A stretch of DNA of 64,000 nucleotides, from assembly GCA_036261625.1 (NCBI GenBank), contig DATAKL010000057.1:62001-126000 (forward strand), read 5' to 3'. Below the pieces are notes generated by a model, which saw only the letters and a list, made by a program, of their open reading frames with translations, searched no databases and was not told where the DNA came from. Below, one piece after another: positions 8,203 to 17,887 of the stretch (its first letter is position 1; every line of letters begins with the position of its first letter). A program made the position numbers and the translations under genes. The DNA comes from JAAXKN01 sp036261625 (GTDB lineage: Bacteria; Bacteroidota; Ignavibacteria; Ignavibacteriales; SURF-24).

Positions 8203-8724
8203 ATGGACATAAAAGAAAAAGAGGAAATAATCTCTCAGATTAAAGAATTTATCAGCGGTTCGGATGCCTGCTATCTGGTGGATTACAGCAAAGTTAATGT
8301 TGCCGATATCAATCAGATCCGTAAGGACTTCCGCAAGGAAGGAATCAGCTATAAAGTCTTTAAGAATACTCTGTTCAAGAGAGCTCTGCAGGAAGAGCAG
8401 AAATACGAAAAGCTTGGTGACCTTCTGGTCGGCATGATAGGTGCAGCCTTTGTTAAGGATAACACAACTGCCCCGGCCAAAATCATCAAGAAGTATTTTG
8501 ATGCCTCCGGCAAGCTCGGGCTCAAAGGCTGTTATATTGAATCGCAGTTCTTTGATGGAAAGCAGCTTGACGCATTATCGACACTGCCTACAAAGCCGGA
8601 AATCATTGCCGGAATCCTGGGCAGCCTCAATTCACCAGCTTCTGGTATTGTCGGTGCAATAAATGCAGTCATGAGAGATATTGTTGGCGTGCTTGATGCC
8701 ATAGAAAAGAAACAGGCAGCCTAA
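8203..8724 (+). CDS. rplJ: Ribosomal protein uL10
   Basis: A 173-residue uL10, the stalk protein that anchors bL12 dimers via its C-terminal helix. The N-terminal rRNA-binding domain (DYSKVNVADINQIRKDFRKE) is intact, and the last about 30 residues form the bL12-binding helix. It follows rplA after a 91-bp leader and precedes rplL by 69 bp. Autoregulation by the L10-L12 complex on this leader is known elsewhere, but I cannot fold the site here. Confidence 0.97.
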   Translation: MDIKEKEEIISQIKEFISGSDACYLVDYSKVNVADINQIRKDFRKEGISYKVFKNTLFKRALQEEQKYEKLGDLLVGMIGAAFVKDNTTAPAKIIKKYFDASGKLGLKGCYIESQFFDGKQLDALSTLPTKPEIIAGILGSLNSPASGIVGAINAVMRDIVGVLDAIEKKQAA

Positions 8725-8793
8725 GCTGGAACTGATTTCAGCCGGAGCTGTTAAAAATTGTAAAAGAATTTAATTTATCAGGAGAAATATACA

Positions 8794-9174
8794 ATGTCAG
8801 AGAAAATTGCAGAACTTGTTGACAAAATTAAGGGTTTAACTCTTTTAGAAGCTTCAGAATTAAAGAAAGCATTGGAAGATGAATTTGGTGTTACAGCTGC
8901 TGCCCCAGTTATGATGGGTGCCGCTCCTGCAGCCGGCGCTGCCGCTGCTCCTGCTGAAGAAAAGACTGAATTCGACGTAATCCTTCAGTCAGCAGGCGAC
9001 AAGAAGATCAACGTTATCAAAGTTGTCCGCGCCCATACAGGTTTAGGCCTGAAAGAAGCTAAGGATTTAGTTGATGGTGCTCCGAAAACTGTTAAAGAAG
9101 CCGTTTCTAAGGAAGAAGCTGAAAAGTTGAAGAAAGAGTTCGAGGAAGCCGGAGCTACCGTAGAAGTAAAGTAA
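8794..9174 (+). CDS. rplL: Ribosomal protein bL12 (L7/L12)
   Basis: A 126-residue stalk protein. The N-terminal dimerisation and uL10-binding domain (about 1-35) is followed by a flexible Ala/Pro/Gly hinge (about 36-57) and the factor-binding C-terminal domain with AHTGLGLKEAKDLVD. It recruits translational GTPases. The SD AGGAGAAA lies upstream of the ATG. A very strong hairpin follows before rpoB. Confidence 0.97.
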   Translation: MSEKIAELVDKIKGLTLLEASELKKALEDEFGVTAAAPVMMGAAPAAGAAAAPAEEKTEFDVILQSAGDKKINVIKVVRAHTGLGLKEAKDLVDGAPKTVKEAVSKEEAEKLKKEFEEAGATVEVK

Positions 9175-9207
9175 GATAAGCATAATTTAACATAGCGCTA
9201 TTGATTA

Positions 9208-9247
9208 CAAAAGTGATAGGGTGGTGAACTCCGCCCTGTCACTTTTG
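9208..9247 (+). terminator. Strong rplL-rpoB intergenic hairpin (attenuator candidate)
   Basis: A 17-pair stem (9208-9224 with 9231-9247, three G-U pairs, otherwise Watson-Crick) has a 6-nt loop. It is followed by TATTATTTTG, a moderately T-rich tail. It lies 51 bp upstream of rpoB. In E. coli a partial terminator occupies the same junction to lower rpoBC transcription relative to rplJL. The same role is inferred here. Confidence 0.75.
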
Positions 9248-9297
9248 TATTATTTTGTACAGATTGGTTTTTATAGCGTTTTAGAAAGGAAAATTTA

Positions 9298-12200
9298 ATG
9301 GAGGCTAGATTGGATAATAAAAGGATCTCTTTTGCTCGTATCCCCTCTACAATTCAGGTCCCTGATTTATTAGATATTCAGATTGAAGCTTTTGAAGAAT
9401 TCCTGCAGTCAAAAGTCCCCCCCTCGAAAAGAGAAAACAAAGGCCTGCAGGCTGTTTTCCTCGCAAATTTCCCGATCTTAGACAACAAAGAATTCTACAG
9501 GCTCGATTTCATGGAGTATTATATTGAAAAGCCGAGATATTCAATTGTTGAGTGTGAGGAAAGAGGACTTACATTTTCAGCTCCTTTGAAAGCAAAACTC
9601 AGATTGTCTACCAAGGATCAGGAAACACAGGAATTCATAAACTCGGTTGAACAGGAAGTCTACCTGGGCAATTTGCCGTTTATGACAAACAAAGGCACCT
9701 TTGTCATCAACGGCGCCGAAAGAGTCGTGGTAACACAGCTGCACCGTTCTCCGGGCGTGGCATTCTCGCAGACAGTGCATCCTAACGGTACACCCATTTA
9801 TTCTGCCAGAATTATACCTTTCCGCGGCAGCTGGGTGGAATTTGCAACAGATATCAATAATATATTATATGTTTATATAGACCGCAGAAAGAAATTTCCA
9901 GCTACAACTCTTCTCCGCGCTCTCGATTTTACTACAGATGAGCAGATTCTGGACCTGTTTAACCTGGTTGAGAATGTTGATGTTAAGACTATTACTGCAG
10001 ACGCCTTTACGGGCCGCATTGTTGCTGAAGATGTGTTCGATATGACAACAGGCGAAATCTTCCTGAGCAAGGATATGGCGCTTACAGAAGAGGATGTGGA
10101 AAGACTTCAAAACTCATCAATTGACTCGATAAAACTTATCAGTTCTGAGACACAGCCGGATCAGGACCTGATATTAAATACATTGAAAAAAGATACCTCC
10201 AGAACAAAGGAGGAAGCCCTTTTTGCCATCTACCGCCAGCTCCGCTCGGGCGAGGCTCCGGATATGGAAACAGCTCAGGGCTTAATTGAAAAACTGTTCT
10301 TTAACGACAAGCGCTACGACCTCGGCGAAGTAGGCCGTTTCCGCATGAACGACAAGCTTCAGCTGAGTATACCTCCAAATATCACAATCCTTACGGTTGA
10401 AGATATTATTGCCATTATGAAGTATATCATTAAGCTGAAGGTAGGTAACTTTGCCGTGGATGATATCGATCACCTGGGCAACCGCCGCGTCAGAACAGTG
10501 GGCGAACAGCTCGGACAGCAGTATAACGTGGGTCTTGCCAGAATGTCGCGCACGATTAAAGAAAGAATGAATATGCGCGACAGCGAGAACTTTCAGCCGC
10601 AGGACCTTGTTAATGCAAGAACAATCAGCAGCGTTATCAATGCCTTCTTCGGCACTAACCAGCTCTCGCAGTTCATGGATCAGACAAACCCGCTGGCTGA
10701 ACTGACACATAAAAGAAGAATTTCAGCCCTGGGCCCCGGCGGCCTTACGCGCGAAAGAGCAGGCTTCGAGGTTCGTGACGTTCACCATTCACATTATGGA
10801 CGCCTCTGCCCGATTGAAACTCCTGAAGGCCCGAACATCGGTCTGATTTCTTCTTTAACTATATATTCAAGAGTTAACAGATACGGATTCCTTGAGACTC
10901 CGTATAAGAAGGTCGTAGGCGGAAAAGTTACTCCTGAGGTTGAATACCTGAGCGCCGATCAGGAAGATGCTTTTACAATTGCACAGGCAAATGCCGTAAC
11001 AGACGAACAGGGCAACTTCCTTAACGACAGGGTAAAATGCCGTAACAAGGGAGAGTTCCCGGTCGTTCCACCTACACAGATACAGTATATGGACGTTGCT
11101 CCGGCACAAATCGTAAGTGCTGCTGCAGCTTTGATCCCGTTCCTTGAACATGACGATGCCAACCGTGCACTCATGGGCTCGAACATGCAGCGCCAGGCAG
11201 TGCCTCTTCTGAAGCCTGAAGCACCGATTGTAGGTACAGGCCTCGAGGGCAAGCTTGCAATAGATTCACGCGCTGTTGTTGCTGCCGAGGATGACGGCGT
11301 AATTGAATATGTTGATGCTGAACGCATTGTTGTAAAATATGACCTGAATCCGAACAGCATTGAAGCTCTTACGAGCTTTGAGGATTCAAGAAAAGTAGAG
11401 TACAGACTCACAAAGTTCTCCGGCACGAACCAGGAAACCTGCACTAACCAGAAGCCTATCGTAAAAGAGGGGCAGAGGGTTAAAAAAGGCGAGGCTATTG
11501 CCGACGGTCCTGCAATCGATAAGGGCGAACTTGCTTTGGGGCGCAACGTAATGGTTGCATTCATGCCCTGGAGAGGATATAACTTTGAAGATGCTATCGT
11601 AATTTCTGAAAGGGTAGTCTCTGAAGATATATTCACTTCTCTTCATATTGAAGAATTCGAGCTGCAGGTTCGTGAAACCAAACGCGGCGAGGAAGAACTG
11701 ACACGTGATATTCCTAACGTCTCGGAAGAAGCTACAAGAAACCTGGACGAAAACGGTATCATTAGAGAAGGTGCCGAGGTCAAGGAAGGCGACATCCTTA
11801 TCGGTAAGATTACTCCTAAGGGCGAAACCGATCCGACACCCGAAGAAAAACTCTTAAAGGCTATCTTCGGCGACAAGGCCGGCGATGTAAAGGATGCATC
11901 TCTGAAGGCTACTCCCGGACTTAAGGGTACAGTAATCAAGACCAGACTTTTCAGCCGCAAACGCAAGGAGTCCGAATCCAGAAAGGCAGAAAAGAAACAG
12001 CTTGAGAATCTTGACAACGCCTGGAAGAAAACACGCGAAGATTACTACAGTAAGCTCGTCGAAAAGCTTACAAAGATTACTCTTGGCATGAATACTACAG
12101 GAATCAAGGACCTTGACGGCAGCACGGTTCTCAGAAATGGTGCATTAATTAAGGAATCCACTTTTTCAGGCATGGAAGATGTCACAAAACTTGATTATGC

Positions 12201-13068
12201 TTTAGACTGGTTCGAAACTAAAAAGACGAACAATATAATAAAGAAGTTATATGAAAACTACTTCAATATCATGACAGATATTGAAGAGGATTACAAGAGG
12301 GAAAAACTCAAAATTCAAAGCGGCGACGAGCTGCCTCCTGGAATTGTACAGCTGGCGAAAGTCTACATCGCTAAGAAGAGAAAGCTCTCAGTAGGTGATA
12401 AAATGGCAGGCCGCCACGGCAACAAAGGCGTTGTAGCCAAGATTGTTCCGCAGGAAGACATGCCTTTCCTCGAAGACGGTACCCCGGTGGATATAGTTCT
12501 TAATCCTCTTGGTGTGCCTTCAAGAATGAACCTGGGTCAGTTATACGAAACTGCACTCGGCTGGGTCGGCAAGAAGCTGGGCGTAAAGTTCGCTACTCCG
12601 ATCTTCGACGGAGCGCATGTTGAGGATATGGAAGATTATCTCCTGAAAGCCTCACTTGACCCGGGAAGCAAGGCTACACTTTATGATGGCCGTTCGGGTG
12701 AAAAGTTCCACCAGAGAGTGACCTGCGGACAGATCTATATGATTAAGCTGGGTCACATGGTAGACGATAAAATTCACGCAAGGTCCATCGGGCCGTACTC
12801 TCTCATTACACAGCAGCCTCTTGGCGGTAAGGCACAGTTCGGCGGCCAGAGGTTCGGTGAAATGGAGGTCTGGGCTCTTGAAGGTTACGGCGCAAGCCAT
12901 ATACTGCAGGAGATACTGACTGTAAAGAGCGACGATGTTGCCGGCCGTGCAAAAACATATGAAGCTATAGTAAAAGGTGAAAATTTAATGGAACCGAATG
13001 TTCCAGAGTCGTTTAACGTGCTAATTAAGGAGCTTCAGGGCTTAGGCCTTGATATCAAAATTAATTAG
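9298..13068 (+). CDS. rpoB: RNA polymerase beta subunit
   Basis: A 1256-residue beta subunit. Visible landmarks are the rifampicin-pocket region FFGTNQLSQFMDQTNPLAE (from about residue 450) with the wild-type Q, D and H positions, then GPGGLTRERAGFEVRDVH, the EDAIVISERVV region, and KMAGRHGNKGVV (about 1035). It forms the catalytic core with beta-prime, whose gene is 69 bp downstream. The ATG is preceded by GAAAGGAAAATTTA. No frameshift or intein is seen. Confidence 0.98.
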   Translation: MEARLDNKRISFARIPSTIQVPDLLDIQIEAFEEFLQSKVPPSKRENKGLQAVFLANFPILDNKEFYRLDFMEYYIEKPRYSIVECEERGLTFSAPLKAKLRLSTKDQETQEFINSVEQEVYLGNLPFMTNKGTFVINGAERVVVTQLHRSPGVAFSQTVHPNGTPIYSARIIPFRGSWVEFATDINNILYVYIDRRKKFPATTLLRALDFTTDEQILDLFNLVENVDVKTITADAFTGRIVAEDVFDMTTGEIFLSKDMALTEEDVERLQNSSIDSIKLISSETQPDQDLILNTLKKDTSRTKEEALFAIYRQLRSGEAPDMETAQGLIEKLFFNDKRYDLGEVGRFRMNDKLQLSIPPNITILTVEDIIAIMKYIIKLKVGNFAVDDIDHLGNRRVRTVGEQLGQQYNVGLARMSRTIKERMNMRDSENFQPQDLVNARTISSVINAFFGTNQLSQFMDQTNPLAELTHKRRISALGPGGLTRERAGFEVRDVHHSHYGRLCPIETPEGPNIGLISSLTIYSRVNRYGFLETPYKKVVGGKVTPEVEYLSADQEDAFTIAQANAVTDEQGNFLNDRVKCRNKGEFPVVPPTQIQYMDVAPAQIVSAAAALIPFLEHDDANRALMGSNMQRQAVPLLKPEAPIVGTGLEGKLAIDSRAVVAAEDDGVIEYVDAERIVVKYDLNPNSIEALTSFEDSRKVEYRLTKFSGTNQETCTNQKPIVKEGQRVKKGEAIADGPAIDKGELALGRNVMVAFMPWRGYNFEDAIVISERVVSEDIFTSLHIEEFELQVRETKRGEEELTRDIPNVSEEATRNLDENGIIREGAEVKEGDILIGKITPKGETDPTPEEKLLKAIFGDKAGDVKDASLKATPGLKGTVIKTRLFSRKRKESESRKAEKKQLENLDNAWKKTREDYYSKLVEKLTKITLGMNTTGIKDLDGSTVLRNGALIKESTFSGMEDVTKLDYALDWFETKKTNNIIKKLYENYFNIMTDIEEDYKREKLKIQSGDELPPGIVQLAKVYIAKKRKLSVGDKMAGRHGNKGVVAKIVPQEDMPFLEDGTPVDIVLNPLGVPSRMNLGQLYETALGWVGKKLGVKFATPIFDGAHVEDMEDYLLKASLDPGSKATLYDGRSGEKFHQRVTCGQIYMIKLGHMVDDKIHARSIGPYSLITQQPLGGKAQFGGQRFGEMEVWALEGYGASHILQEILTVKSDDVAGRAKTYEAIVKGENLMEPNVPESFNVLIKELQGLGLDIKIN

Positions 13069-13077
13069 TAACTTTTT

Positions 13078-13108
13078 AGCCCGCTTTTCCAAAGATGAAA
13101 AGCGGGCT
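13078..13108 (+). terminator. rpoB-rpoC intergenic hairpin
   Basis: A perfect 12-bp stem (AGCCCGCTTTTC / GAAAAGCGGGCT) with a 7-nt loop is followed by GCATTTTCAC. The stem ends 30 bp before the rpoC start and starts 10 bp after the rpoB stop. Without a real T-run it may be a weak attenuator or an mRNA processing or stability element. Confidence 0.7.
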
Positions 13109-13137
13109 GCATTTTCACTTAGAAATTAGGAGAAATT

Positions 13138-16100
13138 ATGCCTTATAGAATTCAAGAAAACGCAATGAAATCCATAAACTCGATCACTATCGGTCTGGCC
13201 AGTCCTGATGACATACTCTCACGTTCACACGGTGAGGTAACAAAGCCGGAGACGATCAACTACAGAAGCTTCCGTCCGGAAAAAGACGGTCTTTTCTGCG
13301 AGAAGATCTTTGGCCCGATTAAGGATTGGGAATGCCATTGCGGTAAGTATAAAAGAATCAGATATAAAGGAATTGTTTGCGACAGGTGCGGTGTTGAAGT
13401 TACACAAAAGGCTGTTAGACGGGAAAGAATGGGGCATATCTCACTCGCTGTCCCGGTTGTACATATATGGTTCTTCAGAGCCCTTCCTTCAAAGATAGGC
13501 AATATCATAGGAATGACTACCAAAGAACTCGAAAAGATCATCTATTACGAATCTTATGTTGTCATCAATCCGGGTCCTACAGGATTAAGTCCTAAGGATC
13601 TAATCTCAGAGGATCAGTACTTCGAAATCCTCTACTCGCTCCCGGCAGGAAACGAGAAGCTTGAAGATACAGATCCCAAGAAGTTTGTGGCCAAGATCGG
13701 CGGCGACGCAATTAAGGAACTCTTAAAGAGAACTGACGTCGACGGCGTCTTTAAGGAGTTACGCGAGCAGGTTAAGGTTGAAACCTCACAGCAGAAGAAA
13801 AACGATGCCTTAAAACGCCTCAGGGTTCTGGAAGCTTTCCGCGAAAAGGAAAATAAGGTTCTGAACAAACCTGAATGGATGGTCTTAAGCGTAATTCCGG
13901 TTATTCCGCCTGAACTCAGGCCCCTTGTTCCGCTTGAAGGCGGAAGATTCGCAACAAGCGATCTGAATGATCTCTACAGAAGAGTCATTATCAGAAACAA
14001 CAGATTAAAAAGACTTATTGATATAAAAGCTCCGGAAGTAATCTTAAGAAACGAAAAGAGAATGCTTCAGGAAGCCGTAGACGCACTGTTCGATAACTCA
14101 AGACGCGGAAACGCCGTAAGAAGCGACAGCAACCGCCCGTTGAAATCCTTAAGCGATATGCTCAAAGGAAAACAGGGCCGCTTCCGCCAGAACCTCCTGG
14201 GTAAACGTGTCGACTATTCAGGCCGTTCGGTTATCGTCGTGGGTCCTGAACTGAAACTTCATCAGTGCGGTCTGCCTAAAGACATGGCCGTTGAGCTCTT
14301 TAAGCCGTTTATCATACGCAAGCTCATCGAGCGCGGGCACAATAAGACGGTTAAAAGCGCAAGAAAGGTTGTAGACAGGAAAGACCCGATTATATGGTCT
14401 ATACTGGAAGGTATAATCGACGGACATCCGGTACTCTTAAACCGTGCTCCTACGCTTCACAGGCTCGGTATTCAGGCCTTCCAGCCGCTCCTTATCGACG
14501 GCAAGGCTATTCAGCTGCACCCGATGGTCTGTACGGCGTTTAACGCCGACTTTGACGGCGACCAGATGGCTGTTCACGTGCCCTTGTCTTACGAGGCACA
14601 GCTTGAGGCTGTTCTTCTTATGCTCTCAAGCCACAACATCTTGTCTCCTCAAAACGGAAGTCCGATCGTGGTTCCGACACAGGATATAGTGCTCGGATGC
14701 TATTATCTGACAAAAGTTAAGGAAGGTGCAAAGGGCGAAGGACTTACTTTCGGTTCAGCTGAAGAGGTTTTAATTGCCTATAACTCCAAGGCTGCAGATC
14801 TGCACGCACGCATTAAGGTAAGAATTGACGGTAAAATGATAGATACAACCGTCGGCCGCGTAAGATTCAACCAGATCGTTCCGAAGGAAATGGGTTACTT
14901 AAATGAAGTCCTTGTAAAGAAGATCTTCAGCGGATTTATCTACAAGATGTTCATTAAAATGGGCAATAAAGTAACTGCCAAATTCCTGGATGACCTTAAG
15001 GAGCTGGGCTTCAGGTATTCAACTGCAGGCGGCTTGTCTGTAAGCTTTGCAGATATGATCGTTCCTGAAGAAAAAGTAAAACTCATTCAGGATTCAAACA
15101 AAAAGGTTTCCGATATCTTGAACGAGCACGAGCAGGGTGTTATTACAGATGCCGAACGCTACAATAAGATTATCGACGTTTGGACACATACTACAAACAA
15201 TGTGGCCAAATCGCTCATGGAAAAATTAAGAAGCGATCAGAACGGTTTCAACTCACTGCACATGATGGTCGACTCGGGCGCAAGAGGCTCCCAGGAGCAG
15301 GTCCGTCAGCTGGCCGGCATGAGAGGTCTTATGATGAAACCTCAGAAGAGCCTTACAGGTCAGTCGGGTGAAATCATTGAAAACCCGATCGTGGCAAACT
15401 TCAAGGAAGGTTTGTCGGTACTTGAATACTTCATCTCAACTCACGGTGCACGTAAAGGTCTGGCCGATACGGCTTTGAAGACAGCTGATGCCGGTTACCT
15501 TACAAGAAGGCTTTGCGACGTTGCGCAGGACGTTATCATCTCCGAAGACGACTGCGGCACCATACGCGGCGTTGCTGTTACGGCTTTGAAGGACGTTGAA
15601 CTTGAACGTGAATCATTGGCCGAAAGAATCACCGGCCGTACGGCTCAGGAAGACGTATTCGACCCGAGAACAGATGAGGTTATTGTTGCCGCCGGCGAAC
15701 TTATTACAGAGGATATTGCAGAGTTAATTGAAGATGCAAATATTGAATCGGTATATATAAGAACGGTGCTTACCTGCGAATCCAAACGCGGGGTCTGTGC
15801 AAAATGCTATGGACGCAATCTTACCAACGGAAAACTGGTTGAAATAGGTGAGGCCGTCGGTATCATTGCCGCACAGTCAATCGGTGAACCTGGTACTCAG
15901 CTGACACTGAGAACATTCCACCTTGGTGGTACATCCTCACGTATTGCAAGCCAGTCGCAGGTCGAGGCCTCGGTTGAAGGACGCGTACAGTTTGAAAAAG
16001 TCTACTACGTGGAAAAAACCGACTTCTTCGGAAAAGTTAAGGTTGTAACCGGACGCCGCGGATCGATAAGCCTTCTCGACAAGGACAACCGTCCAATGAA

Positions 16101-17373
16101 GCGCTATGAGATCCCCTACGGAGCCGAACTTCTTGTAGATGACGATCAGGTGATCAAAAAAGGCGCTCCGCTCTACAATCACGATCCTTACAATGCAGTT
16201 ATCTTAACTGATATTGCAGGACGCATCAGCTTTGTGGACCTTGTAGACAGCGTTACAATGCAGCAGGTAACTGACGAACAGACCGGTCACGTTCAGAAGG
16301 TTGTTATCGAGTCGAAGGACAAAACCCTCACTCCGAGTATTCTCGTTACGGATAACGATGGGAACAAGAAGATCTTCAACATTCCTACAAGATCTTACAT
16401 CTCGGTTGATGAAGGGGAGTTTGTACAGGCTGGTACAATCCTGGCAAAGATCTCCAAGTCCGCTTCCAAGACGCGAGACATTACTGGCGGTCTGCCCAGG
16501 GTAACCGAGCTCTTCGAGGCAAGGAGCCCGCATGATCCGGCAACTGTTGCTGAAATTGAAGGTATCGTGAAATTCGGTGCCCGTAAGAAAGGATCCAGAG
16601 AAATTGTAATTATTGCTCCCGACCAGTCCTACGAGAAAGTTTACTCTGTACCTTACGGCAAGCACATTCTGGTTCAGGAAAGCGATGAAATTCCTGTGGG
16701 TGAAAAAATAACCGACGGTCCGATTGATCCGCACGACATTCTGAAGATCAAGGGTACCAACGCCGTTCAGGAATACCTTGTAAATGAAATCCAGGACGTT
16801 TACCGTCTGCAGGGTGTAAAGATAAATGACAAGCATATTGAAGTAATTGTACGTCAGATGCTTCAGAAACTGAAAATTGTTTCCTCGGGCGATACGAAAT
16901 TCATTGAGGAAGACTACGTAGACCGTGTTGAATTCAATGAAGAAAACGAAAAGATCAAGAACATGGTCTATGTTCTCGATCCGGGCAGCTCGAAGTACAA
17001 GGTCGGACAGCTGGTTTCCAAGAACAAGGTCCGCGAGTCTAATGCAGAACTGACACGCAAGGGCAAAAAGACAGTTGAGGCAAGGGATGCCGAGCCGGCA
17101 ACATTTGAGCACGTGCTCCTTGGAATTACACAGGCTGCACTCTCGACCGACAGCTTCATCTCGGCTGCTTCGTTCCAGGAGACAACCAAGGTTCTGACTA
17201 ATGCCGCAACGGAAGCCAAAACCGACAGCCTTATCGGCTTAAAGGAAAATGTTGTCATGGGTCATTTGATCCCGGCAGGAACCGGTCTGAAGAAGTACAA
17301 GAAGATAATTCTCAAGGGCGAAGAGGCAGAAAAAGAGAAGCCCGTAGAGGTAAATACTTCAGTTGGAAGTTAA
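13138..17373 (+). CDS. rpoC: RNA polymerase beta-prime subunit
   Basis: A 1411-residue beta-prime. The N-terminal zinc ribbon is visible (CHCG...CDRCG, about residues 66-84), as are the catalytic Mg-binding motif NADFDGD (469-475), the bridge-helix/trigger-loop region and the second zinc site (CESKRGVCAKCYG). It carries the longer form with jaw-region insertions usual in this part of the bacterial tree. The start ATG at 13138 has AGGAG upstream. Intact throughout. Confidence 0.98.
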   Translation: MPYRIQENAMKSINSITIGLASPDDILSRSHGEVTKPETINYRSFRPEKDGLFCEKIFGPIKDWECHCGKYKRIRYKGIVCDRCGVEVTQKAVRRERMGHISLAVPVVHIWFFRALPSKIGNIIGMTTKELEKIIYYESYVVINPGPTGLSPKDLISEDQYFEILYSLPAGNEKLEDTDPKKFVAKIGGDAIKELLKRTDVDGVFKELREQVKVETSQQKKNDALKRLRVLEAFREKENKVLNKPEWMVLSVIPVIPPELRPLVPLEGGRFATSDLNDLYRRVIIRNNRLKRLIDIKAPEVILRNEKRMLQEAVDALFDNSRRGNAVRSDSNRPLKSLSDMLKGKQGRFRQNLLGKRVDYSGRSVIVVGPELKLHQCGLPKDMAVELFKPFIIRKLIERGHNKTVKSARKVVDRKDPIIWSILEGIIDGHPVLLNRAPTLHRLGIQAFQPLLIDGKAIQLHPMVCTAFNADFDGDQMAVHVPLSYEAQLEAVLLMLSSHNILSPQNGSPIVVPTQDIVLGCYYLTKVKEGAKGEGLTFGSAEEVLIAYNSKAADLHARIKVRIDGKMIDTTVGRVRFNQIVPKEMGYLNEVLVKKIFSGFIYKMFIKMGNKVTAKFLDDLKELGFRYSTAGGLSVSFADMIVPEEKVKLIQDSNKKVSDILNEHEQGVITDAERYNKIIDVWTHTTNNVAKSLMEKLRSDQNGFNSLHMMVDSGARGSQEQVRQLAGMRGLMMKPQKSLTGQSGEIIENPIVANFKEGLSVLEYFISTHGARKGLADTALKTADAGYLTRRLCDVAQDVIISEDDCGTIRGVAVTALKDVELERESLAERITGRTAQEDVFDPRTDEVIVAAGELITEDIAELIEDANIESVYIRTVLTCESKRGVCAKCYGRNLTNGKLVEIGEAVGIIAAQSIGEPGTQLTLRTFHLGGTSSRIASQSQVEASVEGRVQFEKVYYVEKTDFFGKVKVVTGRRGSISLLDKDNRPMKRYEIPYGAELLVDDDQVIKKGAPLYNHDPYNAVILTDIAGRISFVDLVDSVTMQQVTDEQTGHVQKVVIESKDKTLTPSILVTDNDGNKKIFNIPTRSYISVDEGEFVQAGTILAKISKSASKTRDITGGLPRVTELFEARSPHDPATVAEIEGIVKFGARKKGSREIVIIAPDQSYEKVYSVPYGKHILVQESDEIPVGEKITDGPIDPHDILKIKGTNAVQEYLVNEIQDVYRLQGVKINDKHIEVIVRQMLQKLKIVSSGDTKFIEEDYVDRVEFNEENEKIKNMVYVLDPGSSKYKVGQLVSKNKVRESNAELTRKGKKTVEARDAEPATFEHVLLGITQAALSTDSFISAASFQETTKVLTNAATEAKTDSLIGLKENVVMGHLIPAGTGLKKYKKIILKGEEAEKEKPVEVNTSVGS

Positions 17374-17382
17374 ATAAAAACA

Positions 17383-17413
17383 CAGAAATCCGTGCCAAAA
17401 GCACGGATTTCTG
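17383..17413 (+). terminator. Hairpin after rpoC
   Basis: A perfect 13-bp stem (CAGAAATCCGTGC / GCACGGATTTCTG) with a 5-nt loop starts 9 bp after the rpoC stop. It is followed by AATAAAAAAT, not a T-run, so it is not a textbook intrinsic terminator on this strand. It could protect the 3' end or act with a factor. Confidence 0.6.
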
Positions 17414-17433
17414 AATAAAAAATAAGCTATTAC

Positions 17434-17462
17434 TTGACAATAATTGTATATCTGTATATATT
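17434..17462 (+). promoter_or_regulatory. Promoter of the rpsL-rpsG-fusA-tuf operon
   Basis: TTGACA (17434-17439) with an exact 17-bp spacer to TATATT (17457-17462), in a very AT-rich stretch after the rpoC hairpin and 41 bp before the rpsL start. It is the best sigma-70-like promoter in the window; the box also reads TATATTTA, one base off the Bacteroidota TAnnTTTG. Confidence 0.7.
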
Positions 17463-17503
17463 TACAGTCTAAAATTTTTCGATGAATACTAGGAGGAATA
17501 TTA

Positions 17504-17881
17504 GTGCCCACGATAAATCAGTTAGTTAGAAAAGGTCGTGTTCAGATACTGGCAAAGAACAAAGCTCCGGCACTTGATGCCTGCCCTCAGAAAAGAGGAG
17601 TATGCACAAGAGTTTATACCACAACACCTAAAAAACCGAATTCTGCGCTCAGAAAAGTAGCCAGAGTAAGGCTTACAAACGGAATTGAAGTAACAGCTTA
17701 CATACCGGGTGAAGGTCATAACTTACAGGAGCATTCCATAGTTTTGATCAGAGGTGGCAGAGTAAAAGATTTGCCTGGTGTACGTTATCATATTATTCGT
17801 GGAACGCTCGACACAAGCGGTGTTGAAGACAGAAGAAAAGCCAGATCAAAATACGGCGCTAAAAAACCCAAAGCAAAATAA
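17504..17881 (+). CDS. rpsL: Ribosomal protein uS12
   Basis: A 125-residue uS12, the decoding-centre protein. The start is GTG at 17504, positioned by the strong SD AGGAGG and giving the canonical MPTINQLVRKGR. The streptomycin-related lysines are wild type (TPKKPNSALRK and GGRVKDLPGVRYH). The C-terminus is Lys-rich. Six bases separate it from rpsG. Confidence 0.98.
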   Translation: MPTINQLVRKGRVQILAKNKAPALDACPQKRGVCTRVYTTTPKKPNSALRKVARVRLTNGIEVTAYIPGEGHNLQEHSIVLIRGGRVKDLPGVRYHIIRGTLDTSGVEDRRKARSKYGAKKPKAK

Positions 17882-17887
17882 AAGAAT

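Noticed and set aside
10959..11636. A 225-codon open frame antisense to rpoB
   Set aside because: Ser/Thr-rich shadow translation of rpoB with no recognisable motif.
16204..17112. A 302-codon open frame antisense to rpoC
   Set aside because: It lies entirely within highly conserved rpoC coding sequence, has no family resemblance and no ribosome-binding context; it is a reading-frame shadow.
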